24,896 nt of DNA from DATARH01 sp036278835 (GTDB lineage: Bacteria > Pseudomonadota > Alphaproteobacteria > ATCC43930 > CGMCC-115725), in NCBI GenBank assembly GCA_036278835.1, contig DASUKH010000285.1, forward strand, positions 1 to 24,896. Reading direction: 5' to 3'. The translations under genes were made by a program, and so were the position numbers. Numbering within the stretch: position 1 is the first letter of the stretch; each line of letters begins with the position of its first letter. Below the pieces are notes generated by a model, which had not been told where the DNA came from, ran no database searches, and saw nothing but the letters and a program-made list of their open reading frames with translations. Of this stretch, positions 13,984-23,872 are shown one piece after another.

Positions 13984-14340
13984 ATGGCAAGCAAACGCAT
14001 GGTGCTGCAGCTCGGCATGGGGACCGATATCCGTGGCCGGGATTACACCAAGGCCGCCGTGCGCGCCTTGCGCGATGCGCTGTGGCACAACTCGCTGAGC
14101 GTCGCCGCGGCGCTCGGGCAGCCGGTCGATGCGATGCAGGTCGAGGTCACGATCGGCGTGCCGCGCCCGGAACTGGTCGATCGCGCCGAAGTGCTGAAGG
14201 TATTGCCGCACGGCACCGGTACGGTCGAGGTCGTCGAGGGCGGCCTCGAAATCGCCAATGACGAGGGGACCGGCGCGACGGTGGTTGCCAATGCCGCCGC
14301 GGTGGTGCGCCTCGACCTGCCGGAGGGGCGCCGGCCATGA
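13984..14340 (+). CDS. Lin0512-family protein, copy 1
   Basis: A 118-aa protein of the Lin0512 family (function unknown). Family features: N-terminal strand with LGMGTDIRGRDYTKAAVRAL, central AMQVEVTIGVPRPELVD, and the repeated strand pattern GTVEVVEGGLEIANDEGTG. No signal peptide or membrane segment, so probably cytoplasmic. ATG 13984 is preceded by a G-rich ribosome binding site; the upstream open frame is out of character. It overlaps copy 2 by 4 bases (ATGA), and the two proteins are clearly paralogous, so they are probably made together and may form a heteromer (inference). Confidence 0.85.
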   Translation: MASKRMVLQLGMGTDIRGRDYTKAAVRALRDALWHNSLSVAAALGQPVDAMQVEVTIGVPRPELVDRAEVLKVLPHGTGTVEVVEGGLEIANDEGTGATVVANAAAVVRLDLPEGRRP

Positions 14341-14675
14341 GCCTCAAACGCATCATTACCGAGTTCGGAACCGGCAACGATCTGCACGGCGGCGACTACA
14401 CGAAGGCGGCGGTGCGCGCCGTCGAGGACGCGATCCACCACAGCTCGCTCGTCCTGATCCGCACCCTCGGCCTCGACCCGGCGGCGATGCAGGTCGAGGT
14501 GACGATCGGCGTGCAGCGTCCGGAAGCGGTCGCGATCGAACGGGTCAAGGCGGCGTTGCCGCACGGCCAGGCCGCGATCAAAATTGTCAAAGGCGGGCTC
14601 GACGTCCGTGACGATGAAAGCGGCGACAAAGCGCTCGTCGCAACCGCCGCCGTGACGGTGCGGCTCGACCTCTGA
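14337..14675 (+). CDS. Lin0512-family protein, copy 2
   Basis: A 112-aa paralogue of the preceding protein. Shared segments include DYTKAAVRAVEDAIHHSSL against DYTKAAVRALRDALWHNSL, and AMQVEVTIGVQRPE against AMQVEVTIGVPRPE, with near-identical DNA over that second stretch. The start ATG lies in the stop of copy 1 (ATGA), so translation is likely coupled. Differences cluster in the N-terminal strand (ITEFGTGNDLHGG instead of LQLGMGTDIRGR) and around residue 70-95. Function is unknown. The tandem arrangement suggests a local duplication with partial divergence. Confidence 0.85.
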   Translation: MSLKRIITEFGTGNDLHGGDYTKAAVRAVEDAIHHSSLVLIRTLGLDPAAMQVEVTIGVQRPEAVAIERVKAALPHGQAAIKIVKGGLDVRDDESGDKALVATAAVTVRLDL

Positions 14676-14740
14676 GGCCCGGAACGCGGCAACCTTCTTC
14701 CCTGTTTCCCGAAGCGCAACGGTTTCGAGAGGATGGACCA

Positions 14741-14971
14741 ATGAGCGGGCTGCGGCCGGTGGCCGCCTTCTTCATCGTATTCACCGCAATCGCCTGGATC
14801 ATGGTCGCGATCTCGGTCGCCAGGACTGCGAGCCTGCCGCCCGCCCCGCAATCCTATGAAAATCTGCCGGCGTCCGGGGCGCTCGCGGGCGCCGACGGCG
14901 CTTTCGGGCTGCCGAGCACCGGCCTCGAGCATCTTGTCGGGGTTCCCGCCGCCGCGGCCGCATCGCGATAG
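14741..14971 (+). CDS. small single-pass membrane protein, hypothetical
   Basis: A 76-aa reading frame 65 bases after the Lin0512 pair. Residues 6-26 form one hydrophobic helix (VAAFFIVFTAIAWIMVAISVA); the rest is Pro/Ala/Gly-rich and probably periplasmic. GAGAGGATGG lies just upstream of the ATG, an acceptable ribosome binding site. I do not recognise a family. It could be a genuine small membrane gene or a chance frame in GC-rich DNA; the hydrophobic helix placed right after the start favours a real gene. Confidence 0.45.
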   Translation: MSGLRPVAAFFIVFTAIAWIMVAISVARTASLPPAPQSYENLPASGALAGADGAFGLPSTGLEHLVGVPAAAAASR

Positions 14972-15058
14972 AAAAATCCGCAACACAGAGGTGGACCAAA
15001 CCGCCCGACGGTGCTTAGGCTCGCTTCCGTCGCGGCCCCGCGCAACGGGAGATGAGCA

Positions 15059-15349
15059 ATGTCCGTCCGACTTGTGGTTACGATCGATGCGGCGCCGGGC
15101 AAGGGCGCCGAGTTCGCGCAGGCTTTCAAGCCGCGTTGCGAGGAATCGCGCAAAGACCGGGGCTGCCTGCATTTTGAGCTCTTCCAGAGCGTGTTCGACC
15201 CGGACAAGTTCGCGTTGCTCGAATTGTGGGAGAGCCAGGAAGCGCTCGACGCACATGCGGCGCTCAATCGTGCCCGCCCGCCATTACCGGAGGGGCTGCG
15301 CCGGGGCGCCGGCGAGCGCGAGGACTACCAATACAACCGCACCCGGTAG
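15059..15349 (+). CDS. antibiotic biosynthesis monooxygenase (ABM) domain protein, quinol-monooxygenase-like
   Basis: A 96-aa ferredoxin-like protein of the ABM family (YgiN type). Motifs in order: VRLVVTIDAAPGKGAEFAQA, EESRKDRGCLHFELFQS and FALLELWESQEALDAHAA, the usual strand-helix-strand pattern ending in the W-E-S-x-E-A-L-D-x-H motif. GGGAG sits seven bases before the ATG. Small ABM proteins oxidise quinols or aromatic polyketides without cofactor, usually as dimers; the substrate here is unknown. The C-terminus (EREDYQYNRTR) differs from the common length and may be lineage-specific. Confidence 0.85.
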   Translation: MSVRLVVTIDAAPGKGAEFAQAFKPRCEESRKDRGCLHFELFQSVFDPDKFALLELWESQEALDAHAALNRARPPLPEGLRRGAGEREDYQYNRTR

Positions 15350-15519
15350 AAGAGGCGTACGCCGTATCTCCGGTTCGTCAGCGGGCCCGATGTGTCAGCC
15401 GTGCAACAGCGCGCCCGGGAGCGCGGCGTGAAGCGGGAGAGCGTCACGGCGACGCTTTGGATCGGGCGCGCGCCCCTGTAGCGTCCGCGCCAAGCAAGCA
15501 TTCGGGGGCGAGGTGCAAG

Positions 15520-16137
15520 ATGGGGGTGGGGCGGAATCTGGTCTGGTTGCGGCGGCCTCCGGCGGCCGCGGCATTGGCGGCCTTCCTGCTGCTCCTGTCC
15601 GGAGGTGTCGCCGGGGCGCAGAACCTGACCTATGGCGAGTTCAAGTTCGGCGTGCTGGCGCACGATGTGCATTTTTTCGGCGGAAAGGAACACGGGGTCG
15701 ATCTCAACCCGGAGATCGACACCCCGTCGCCGATCCCCGATTCGCTGGCTGCCGAGGTGCCCTGGTATCTGCGCTGGGCGGTGCAGCCGCGCTTTGCGAT
15801 CGGCGGCGAAGCAAACACCGACGGCTATACCAATCAGGTGTATTTCGGCGCGAGCTGGAAATGGGAGCTGGCCGGCAACCTTTTGCGGTCTGGCGATGCG
15901 CTGACCTTCACCTACTTTTTCGGCCCCGGCTTCAACGACGGCGACATCGTCTCGCATCAACCCGACCGCAAGAGTCTCGGCTCGCATGTGCTGTTCCGCG
16001 AGGCGGTCGAGCTCGGCTACCGCATCACCCCGGTCTATGAAGTTTCGGTCATGGTCGACCACGTGTCGAATGGCGGCCTCGCCCGCTTCAACCAGAGCAT
16101 TAACGATGTCGGCCTCAGGCTCGGCGTCCGCTTCTGA
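15520..16137 (+). CDS. acyloxyacyl hydrolase / PagL-like lipid A deacylase (copy B)
   Basis: A 205-aa outer-membrane beta-barrel protein. Signal peptide about 1-33 with Arg residues at 5, 11 and 12, a hydrophobic core (AAALAAFLLLLSGGVAGA) and cleavage near AGAQ. Barrel strands follow (QVYFGASWKWELAG, DALTFTYFFGPGF). The active-site-like strand is SVMVDHVSNGGLARFNQSIND with His181 and Ser183. The third PagL residue (Glu, expected at +14) is Asn195, followed by Asp196. It ends in Phe after GLRLGVRF, a proper outer-membrane barrel C-terminus. Start ATG 15520 has GAGG upstream and is the only start giving a clean signal peptide. Low similarity to copy A outside the active-site strand. The activity is inferred and uncertain. 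Confidence 0.78.
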   Translation: MGVGRNLVWLRRPPAAAALAAFLLLLSGGVAGAQNLTYGEFKFGVLAHDVHFFGGKEHGVDLNPEIDTPSPIPDSLAAEVPWYLRWAVQPRFAIGGEANTDGYTNQVYFGASWKWELAGNLLRSGDALTFTYFFGPGFNDGDIVSHQPDRKSLGSHVLFREAVELGYRITPVYEVSVMVDHVSNGGLARFNQSINDVGLRLGVRF

Positions 16138-16250
16138 GCGCGTGCCGGAATAACAAGCGGGGGAGGGGTTGACCCTTGCCTTTGGCCTCGGAGCCACGCA
16201 GGCTGCCGGCCGTTTCCCCGGCGCAACAGGTTGCCGCCTGGCGCCCCCTG

Positions 16251-16997
16251 ATGAGCGATCGTTTGTCCAGATTCGTTCCCGACCGCGTTGAAGACCGCCT
16301 GATCGTCGCGCTCGACCTGCCCGAGATCGAACAGGCGCGGGCGATGGCGGCGCGGCTCGACGGGGTGGTGTCGTTTTTCAAGCTCGGGTTGTGGCTGCTG
16401 CTCGCGCCCGGCTTTGAGCGCCTCGTCGATGAGCTGATCGGCGACGGCAAGAAAATCTTTCTCGACGCCAAGATGTTCGATATCGGCGAAACGGTGCGGC
16501 AGGGGGTGCGGCGCGCCGCCGAGCGCGGGGTCAGCTTTGTCACCGTGCACGGCGACCGCGACATTATCGCCGCCGCAATCGACGGCAAGGGCGGCAGCGA
16601 TCTGCGCATCCTGGCGATCACCGTATTGACCAGCGTCGATGACCAGGGCGCGCGCGAGATCGGCTATCTGGCGCCTGTCGCCGAGGTGATCCGCCAGCGG
16701 GTCGCGACCTGCGTCGATCTTGGGTGCGACGGCATCATCGCCAGCCCGCACGATGTCGCCGCGATCCGCGCGCTGCCCGGCGCCGGCCGGCTCATCGTCG
16801 CGACCCCCGGGGTGCGGCTCGCCGGCACCGGCCGCGACGACCACAAGCGGGCCGGTACCCCGGCCGAGGCGATCGCCGCCGGTGCCGATTACCTCGTCGT
16901 CGGCCGGCCGATCGTGCAGGCCGCCGACCCCGCCGCGATGGCGACGCGAATCATCGCCGATATGCGGGGCGCGGCCGCGACACCGCCGGTCAGGTGA
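16251..16997 (+). CDS. pyrF: orotidine 5'-phosphate decarboxylase
   Basis: A 248-aa TIM-barrel enzyme that decarboxylates OMP to UMP, the last step of pyrimidine synthesis. Catalytic residues are visible: LIVALD (Asp22), FFKLG (Lys44) and the D-x-K-x-x-D signature in FLDAKMFDIGET (Asp72, Lys74, Asp77). The C-terminal phosphate-binding region is present as ATPGVRL and DYLVVGRPIVQA. ATG 16251 fits the family's N-terminus but has no good ribosome binding site. An in-frame TTG at 16176 has GGGAGGGG upstream and would add 25 residues, so the true start is uncertain. Confidence 0.95.
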   Translation: MSDRLSRFVPDRVEDRLIVALDLPEIEQARAMAARLDGVVSFFKLGLWLLLAPGFERLVDELIGDGKKIFLDAKMFDIGETVRQGVRRAAERGVSFVTVHGDRDIIAAAIDGKGGSDLRILAITVLTSVDDQGAREIGYLAPVAEVIRQRVATCVDLGCDGIIASPHDVAAIRALPGAGRLIVATPGVRLAGTGRDDHKRAGTPAEAIAAGADYLVVGRPIVQAADPAAMATRIIADMRGAAATPPVR

Positions 16998-17043
16998 GCC
17001 GCTTGGGGTTTATTCGCAGCTGCGAAATGCGGTAATTTCACGC

Positions 17044-17070
17044 CGCCGTACCCATCTGTAGGGCACGGCG
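17044..17070. other. stem-loop between pyrF and gyrA
   Basis: CGCCGT(A)CCC pairs with GGG(C)ACGGCG around a seven-base loop, with a single A-C mismatch. It starts 47 bases past the pyrF stop. There is no T-run, so it is not a convincing terminator; it may be a fragment of an interspersed repeat or a leader structure for gyrA. Confidence 0.35.
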
Positions 17071-17142
17071 GATGTTGCCCGTTCGCGGGCCGTCCGGCGC
17101 TTTCCACGCCATCGCCAGCCACTCCAACCGCAGACGCAGAAC

Positions 17143-19943
<2,801 letters not shown>

Positions 19944-19947
<4 letters not shown>

Positions 19948-20459
19948 AGCGGCGCATCGGGGTCTATCCCGGCACCTTCGACCCGATAACCAACGGTCAT
20001 AGCGATGTCATCCGGCGTGCCCTGCACGTCGTCGATCATCTGGTGATCGGGGTGGCGCGCAACGACGCCAAAGGCCCGCTGTTTTCGACCGACGAGCGGG
20101 TCGACATCGTCCGCGAGGAGGTGGCACACCTCGAAAACGGCGGCGCCGAGCGGATCGAGGTGCGGGCGTTCGACTCGCTGTTGATGCACTTCGCTGAGGA
20201 GGTCGGCGCCGGGGTCATCGTGCGCGGGCTGCGCGCCGTCTCCGACTTCGAATACGAGTTTCAGATGGCCGGCATGAACGCGCGGCTCAACCCGAGCATC
20301 GAGACCGTCTTTCTGATGGCCTCCGACCGCTACCAGTTCATCTCCTCGCGCTTCGTCAAGGAGATCGGCGCGCTCGGCGGCGATATCGGCCATTTCGTCA
20401 GCCCGCGCGTGGCGCAGCACCTCTACGACCGCTTCGCCGTCCGCCGGAAGAAGGCGTAG
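19944..20459 (+). CDS. coaD: pantetheine-phosphate adenylyltransferase
   Basis: A 171-aa nucleotidyltransferase that joins AMP from ATP to 4'-phosphopantetheine to form dephospho-CoA in coenzyme A synthesis. Signature PGTFDPITNGHSDVI (9-23) contains the T/HxGH-type ATP site. GVIVRGLRAVSDFEYEFQMA (substrate and phosphate contacts) and the FISSRFVKEI motif follow. Length is normal. The ATG overlaps the gyrA stop (ATGA), so it is translationally coupled to gyrA. It ends 13 bases from the convergent ggt-like gene. Confidence 0.97.
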
Positions 20460-20472
20460 CGGCGCCCCGTAT

Positions 20473-22314
20473 TTACCGGCCGACAGCGTAGGTTTGCATG
20501 CCGCGCGGGTTGGCGCCGGCCTTGAGGATCGTGCCTTCGGGCGTCTCCTCGCGGGCGCAGGCGGTGAGGCGGCCACCCGACCAGGTCTCGCCGTAGCGCA
20601 CCTTGTGGTCGCGTTCGGCGAGGGCGCGCAGCGTCTTTTCCGGAAAGCGGCCTTCGAGCACCAGCCCGCCGGGGTTGGCGGCGCGCGGGTAGAATGACGA
20701 GGGCGCATGCTCGTTGTTGAATTCCGGGCAGTCGATCGCCTCTTGCAAATTCATACCGTGATGGATGTGGTGCAGCAGGAGCTGCGTCGACCATTGGTCC
20801 TGACCGTCGCCGCCCGGCGTGCCGAACGCCATCCACGGCTCGCCGTCCTTCAAGGCCAAGGTCGGCGACAAGGTACTGCGCGGCCGCTTACCCGGCGCCA
20901 ATGCCGAGGGCGAGCGCTCGTCGAGCCAGGAAATCTGCAACCGGGTGCCGAGGCAGAAGCCGAGTTCGGGGATCACCGGCGAGCTTTGCAGCCAGCCGCC
21001 GGAGGGGGTCGCCGAGACCATGTTGCCGTGCCGGTCGATGATGTCGAGATGGCAGGTGTCGCCGGCCACCATGCCGAGCGGGCTGGTGGTCTCCCCGGAC
21101 GTGATCCGGGGATCGCCGATCCCGCCGTCGAGGGCGCCGACCGTCGGCTCGCCGATGCCGGGGCCGGCGGCGCCGTCGGGCGCGCCGACCAGCATGACCG
21201 GCTCGCGCCCGTCCGGCCGGCCCGGCCGCAACTCGAGCGAGGCGCGGTCGCCGATGAGCCGCCGGCGCGCCTCGTTGTAGGCGGGCGACAAGAGGGTCGC
21301 CATCGGTACATCGACAAAATCGGGGTCGCCGTACCACGCCTCGCGGTCGGCATAGGCAAGCTTGGCGCATTCGGTGACGAGATGGACGAAATCGGGGCCG
21401 GTCGGGTCAAGCGAATCGAGGTCGAAGCCCTGCAGCAGCGCCAGTTGCTGGAGCAGGACCGGCCCCTGGCTCCACGGCCCGCCCTTGACGATTGTGTGGC
21501 CGCGGTAATCGTAGGACAGCGGCGTTTCGACCGGCGCCTGCCAGCGCGCCATGTCGTCGCCGGTCAAGAGCCCATTATGGTGTCGGCCGGAGACGTCGAA
21601 CACCTTCTCGCCGCGGCAGAACCGGTCGATCGCGGTGGCGACGAAGCCCTTGTACCAGGCGTCGCGGGCGCGCTCGATCTGCCGCTCGCGGCTGCCGCCG
21701 CCCGAAGCCGCCTCCTGCAACACCCGCCGGTAGGTCGCCGCCAGCGCCGGGTTGCGGAACAATTTGCCGGCCGGCGGCGGGTTGCCGCCCGGCAGGTACA
21801 CTGCCGCCGAGCTCTTCCATTCGCTGCGGAACAGCTCGGCCACGGTCAGGATCGTCTCGCGGATGCGGGCGACCAGCGGATAGCCCCGTTCGGCATAGGC
21901 CAATGCCGGCTCGATCAGCTCGGCGAGCGGCATTGTGCCGTAATTGCGCAGCAGCACCGCCCAGGCATCGAAAGCGCCCGGCACCGTGGCCGCGAGCAGC
22001 CCCGTGCCGGGGATCAGGTCGAGCCCCAGTTCCTTGTACCGGCCGATCGTCGCCGCCGCCGGCGCCACTCCCTGGCCGCAGATCATCCGGCATTGCCGGG
22101 CTTTTGCGTCATAGACCAGGATCGGCGCCTCGCCGAGCGGGCCGTTGAGGTGCGGCTCGACGACCTGCAAGGTGAACCCGGCAGCGACCGCGGCGTCGAA
22201 GGCGTTGCCGCCCTTCTCGAGCACCGCCATCGCCACCGATGAGGCAAGCCAGTGGGTCGTTGCGACGACCCCGAAGGTTCCGCGGATCTCGGGCCGCGTC
22301 GTGAAGGCGGGCAT
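20473..22314 (-). CDS. gamma-glutamyltransferase family protein (no signal peptide)
   Basis: A 613-aa Ntn-hydrolase of the GGT family, which self-cleaves and then hydrolyses or transfers gamma-glutamyl groups. N-terminal part: ATTHWLASSVAMAVLEKGGNAFDAAVAAG. The autocleavage Thr is Thr420 in GDTCHLDIIDRHGN (T-C-H-L-D where E. coli has T-T-H-Y-S). The small subunit has GNMVSATPSGGW, PGKRPRSTLSPTLAL and FGTPGGDGQDQW. The substrate loop reads NGPLGEAPILVYD instead of the classical GIGGGGF form, placing it in a distinct subfamily with uncertain substrate. No signal peptide, so probably cytoplasmic. ATG 22314 with GGAG nine bases upstream is preferred; the longer frame to 22614 overlaps the divergent gene. 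Residues 402-408 are encoded by a palindrome. Confidence 0.88.
   Translation of the reverse strand: MPAFTTRPEIRGTFGVVATTHWLASSVAMAVLEKGGNAFDAAVAAGFTLQVVEPHLNGPLGEAPILVYDAKARQCRMICGQGVAPAAATIGRYKELGLDLIPGTGLLAATVPGAFDAWAVLLRNYGTMPLAELIEPALAYAERGYPLVARIRETILTVAELFRSEWKSSAAVYLPGGNPPPAGKLFRNPALAATYRRVLQEAASGGGSRERQIERARDAWYKGFVATAIDRFCRGEKVFDVSGRHHNGLLTGDDMARWQAPVETPLSYDYRGHTIVKGGPWSQGPVLLQQLALLQGFDLDSLDPTGPDFVHLVTECAKLAYADREAWYGDPDFVDVPMATLLSPAYNEARRRLIGDRASLELRPGRPDGREPVMLVGAPDGAAGPGIGEPTVGALDGGIGDPRITSGETTSPLGMVAGDTCHLDIIDRHGNMVSATPSGGWLQSSPVIPELGFCLGTRLQISWLDERSPSALAPGKRPRSTLSPTLALKDGEPWMAFGTPGGDGQDQWSTQLLLHHIHHGMNLQEAIDCPEFNNEHAPSSFYPRAANPGGLVLEGRFPEKTLRALAERDHKVRYGETWSGGRLTACAREETPEGTILKAGANPRGMQTYAVGR
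21093..21111. repeat. repeat half-unit embedded in the ggt-like coding region
   Basis: CCCCGGA-CGTGA-TCCGGGG, a seven-base-pair hairpin, followed by a second small one (GGGATC-GCC-GATCCC, 21109-21123). The core GGACGTGATCCG differs by one base from GGACTTGATCCG in the element at 23774-23847, so it looks like a half-copy of the same repeat. It encodes residues 402-408, about 12 residues before the catalytic Thr420. Confidence 0.55.
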
Positions 22315-22480
22315 GGCGGTCAACTCCGGCGCATATCGTAGGTCGATGAGGTTAGACGAGCTTGGCCGGTTAGGAAACCGCGTCGCACTCGCGCACCGGG
22401 CACGTCCGCCCCATTTATGCGCGCAACTTGTTTGCGTGAGCCGGCGTCCCGTCGCAGCGCCCCCGTAGGAATGCGGACTC

Positions 22481-23734
22481 ATGAATGACGCACCGACCGC
22501 CTTGCCGCTCGATCGCGCCTCTCTGTTCCGGATCGCTGCGGTGCACAGGACACCGCCGGTGCCGATTGCCGGCGGCCGCATCACCGACTGGCTGCTGACG
22601 AAGGGTCCGCGCATCGCGCGCGAGGTCGAGCTTTTCGGCGAACTCTGTTGGCGGCTGGTCGGCAGCGGCGTCGGGCTGTGGCGCGCGACCCTTCACTACG
22701 GCACCCTGCACCCGCAGATTCAGGGGCTCGCGGTGCGCTGGTGGCGCGATCGCGAGATCACCGAGGAAATCCACATCGCGCATGGCGCGATCCTGACGAG
22801 CGAATATACCAAGAGCCCGATCCGCCCGGCGATCGAGCGCGGCATCGCGGTTCGCCATCGCCTCGACGATGGCGAAGCGGCAGGCTATCCGCTGCTCGAA
22901 TCGATCCGCCGGACCGGCGGGACCGACTATCTGGCGCTGCCGCTCAACCCGATGCGCGGCCGTTTTCCGGTCGCGACCTGGTCCACCGATCGGCCGGGCG
23001 GCTTCGCCGAGGCCGATATCGCCGCGCTGCACGGCATCGCGCCGGCCCTGGCGGCAATTGTCGATACCCGGGCCTCGCGGCGGGTCAGCACCAATTTGCT
23101 CGATACCTACCTCGGCATCGAGGCCGGGCGGCGCATCCTCGCCGGCCAGGTGCAGCGTGGCCAGGGGGAGGGTCTCAACGCCGTCATCATGGCGACCGAC
23201 CTGCGCGGCTTCACCGCCTTGTCGGACCGGCTCTCCGGCGCCGCGATGATCGCGCTGCTCGACGAGTATTTCGAGGCGGTGACCGGCGCGATCCACGAGC
23301 GCGACGGCGACGTGCTGAAGTTCATCGGCGACGGCGTGTTGGCGATCTTTCCGGTCGGCGAGGAGGGCGACTTCACCTCGATTGCCGTGCACGCGCTCGA
23401 TGCCGGGCGAACGATCCTCGCCCGCCTCGACGAGCGCAATGTGATGCGGCGGGCCGCCGGACTGGCGCAGATCCGCATCGGCATCGGATTGCATCTGGGC
23501 GAGGTCATCTACGGCAATGTCGGCGGCTTCGAGCGGCTCGACTTCACAGTGATCGGGCCGGCAGTCAATCTGGCGGCGCGGCTCGAAAGCCTGACCAAGC
23601 GCCTGATGCGGCCGCTGTTGACCTCGCAGGCCTTCGCCGCCGCCTGCCCGTTGCCGCTCGCTTCGCTCGGCTACCATCCGGTACGCGGATTCAGCGAACC
23701 GGAAGAAGTGTTCGGCCTGCCCGAGAGCTGCTAA
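22481..23734 (+). CDS. class III adenylate cyclase with GAF-like or unknown N-terminal domain
   Basis: A 417-aa soluble protein. The C-terminal cyclase homology domain (about 230-385) is complete: metal Asp240 in ATDLRGFTALSDRL and Asp284 in FIGDGVLAIFPV, adenine-selecting Lys280 and Asp354 (LDFTVIGP), and transition-state Asn363 and Arg367 (VNLAARLE). The Lys/Asp pair predicts ATP rather than GTP, so the product should be cyclic AMP. The N-terminal 200 residues (WRLVGSGVGLWRATLHYGTL, then YLALPLNPMRGRFPVATW) resemble the sensor-like region seen in many alphaproteobacterial cyclases; the ligand is unknown. Divergent from the ggt-like gene across a 166-base intergenic region, which presumably holds both promoters. 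AGGA lies 10 bases before the ATG. Confidence 0.92.
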   Translation: MNDAPTALPLDRASLFRIAAVHRTPPVPIAGGRITDWLLTKGPRIAREVELFGELCWRLVGSGVGLWRATLHYGTLHPQIQGLAVRWWRDREITEEIHIAHGAILTSEYTKSPIRPAIERGIAVRHRLDDGEAAGYPLLESIRRTGGTDYLALPLNPMRGRFPVATWSTDRPGGFAEADIAALHGIAPALAAIVDTRASRRVSTNLLDTYLGIEAGRRILAGQVQRGQGEGLNAVIMATDLRGFTALSDRLSGAAMIALLDEYFEAVTGAIHERDGDVLKFIGDGVLAIFPVGEEGDFTSIAVHALDAGRTILARLDERNVMRRAAGLAQIRIGIGLHLGEVIYGNVGGFERLDFTVIGPAVNLAARLESLTKRLMRPLLTSQAFAAACPLPLASLGYHPVRGFSEPEEVFGLPESC

Positions 23735-23773
23735 CGCGGTATCCGATCAAGTCCGATCATTTGGTGCTCCCCG

Positions 23774-23847
23774 CCCGCGGACTTGATCCGCGGGTCCACG
23801 TCTTCGGCGGCCGAATAAGACGTGGATGGCCGGGTCAAGCCCGGCCA
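23774..23847. repeat. palindromic interspersed repeat with three stems
   Basis: A 74-base cloverleaf-like structure. Left hairpin CCCGCGGA-CTTGA-TCCGCGGG (23774-23794). Central perfect ten-base arms TCCACGTCTT (23795-23804) and AAGACGTGGA (23817-23826). Right hairpin TGGCCGGG-TCAAG-CCCGGCCA (23827-23847). The left and right loops (CTTGA and TCAAG) are exact reverse complements. Lies in the convergent gap between the cyclase gene and the persulfide dioxygenase gene, so it may also end both transcripts. Related half-unit at 21093-21111. Confidence 0.8.
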
Positions 23848-23872
23848 GGGGCCCATTTGAACGGACACTGCT

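Noticed and set aside
15464..15475. GGGCGCGCGCCC palindrome upstream of PagL-like copy B, plus a nearby six-bp hairpin (15440-15456)
   Set aside because: Short GC-only palindromes are common by chance at this base composition; no T-run or operator pattern accompanies them.
17044..17070. pyrF terminator
   Set aside because: The stem-loop is real but has no T-tract and a mismatch, so I do not call it a terminator.
20707..22242. A 511-codon plus-strand frame antisense to the ggt-like gene
   Set aside because: Shadow of the GC-rich coding strand; no domain, and the minus strand encodes a clear GGT-family protein.
22415..23677. A 420-codon minus-strand frame antisense to the adenylate cyclase gene
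   Set aside because: Shadow frame. All cyclase catalytic residues are on the plus strand.
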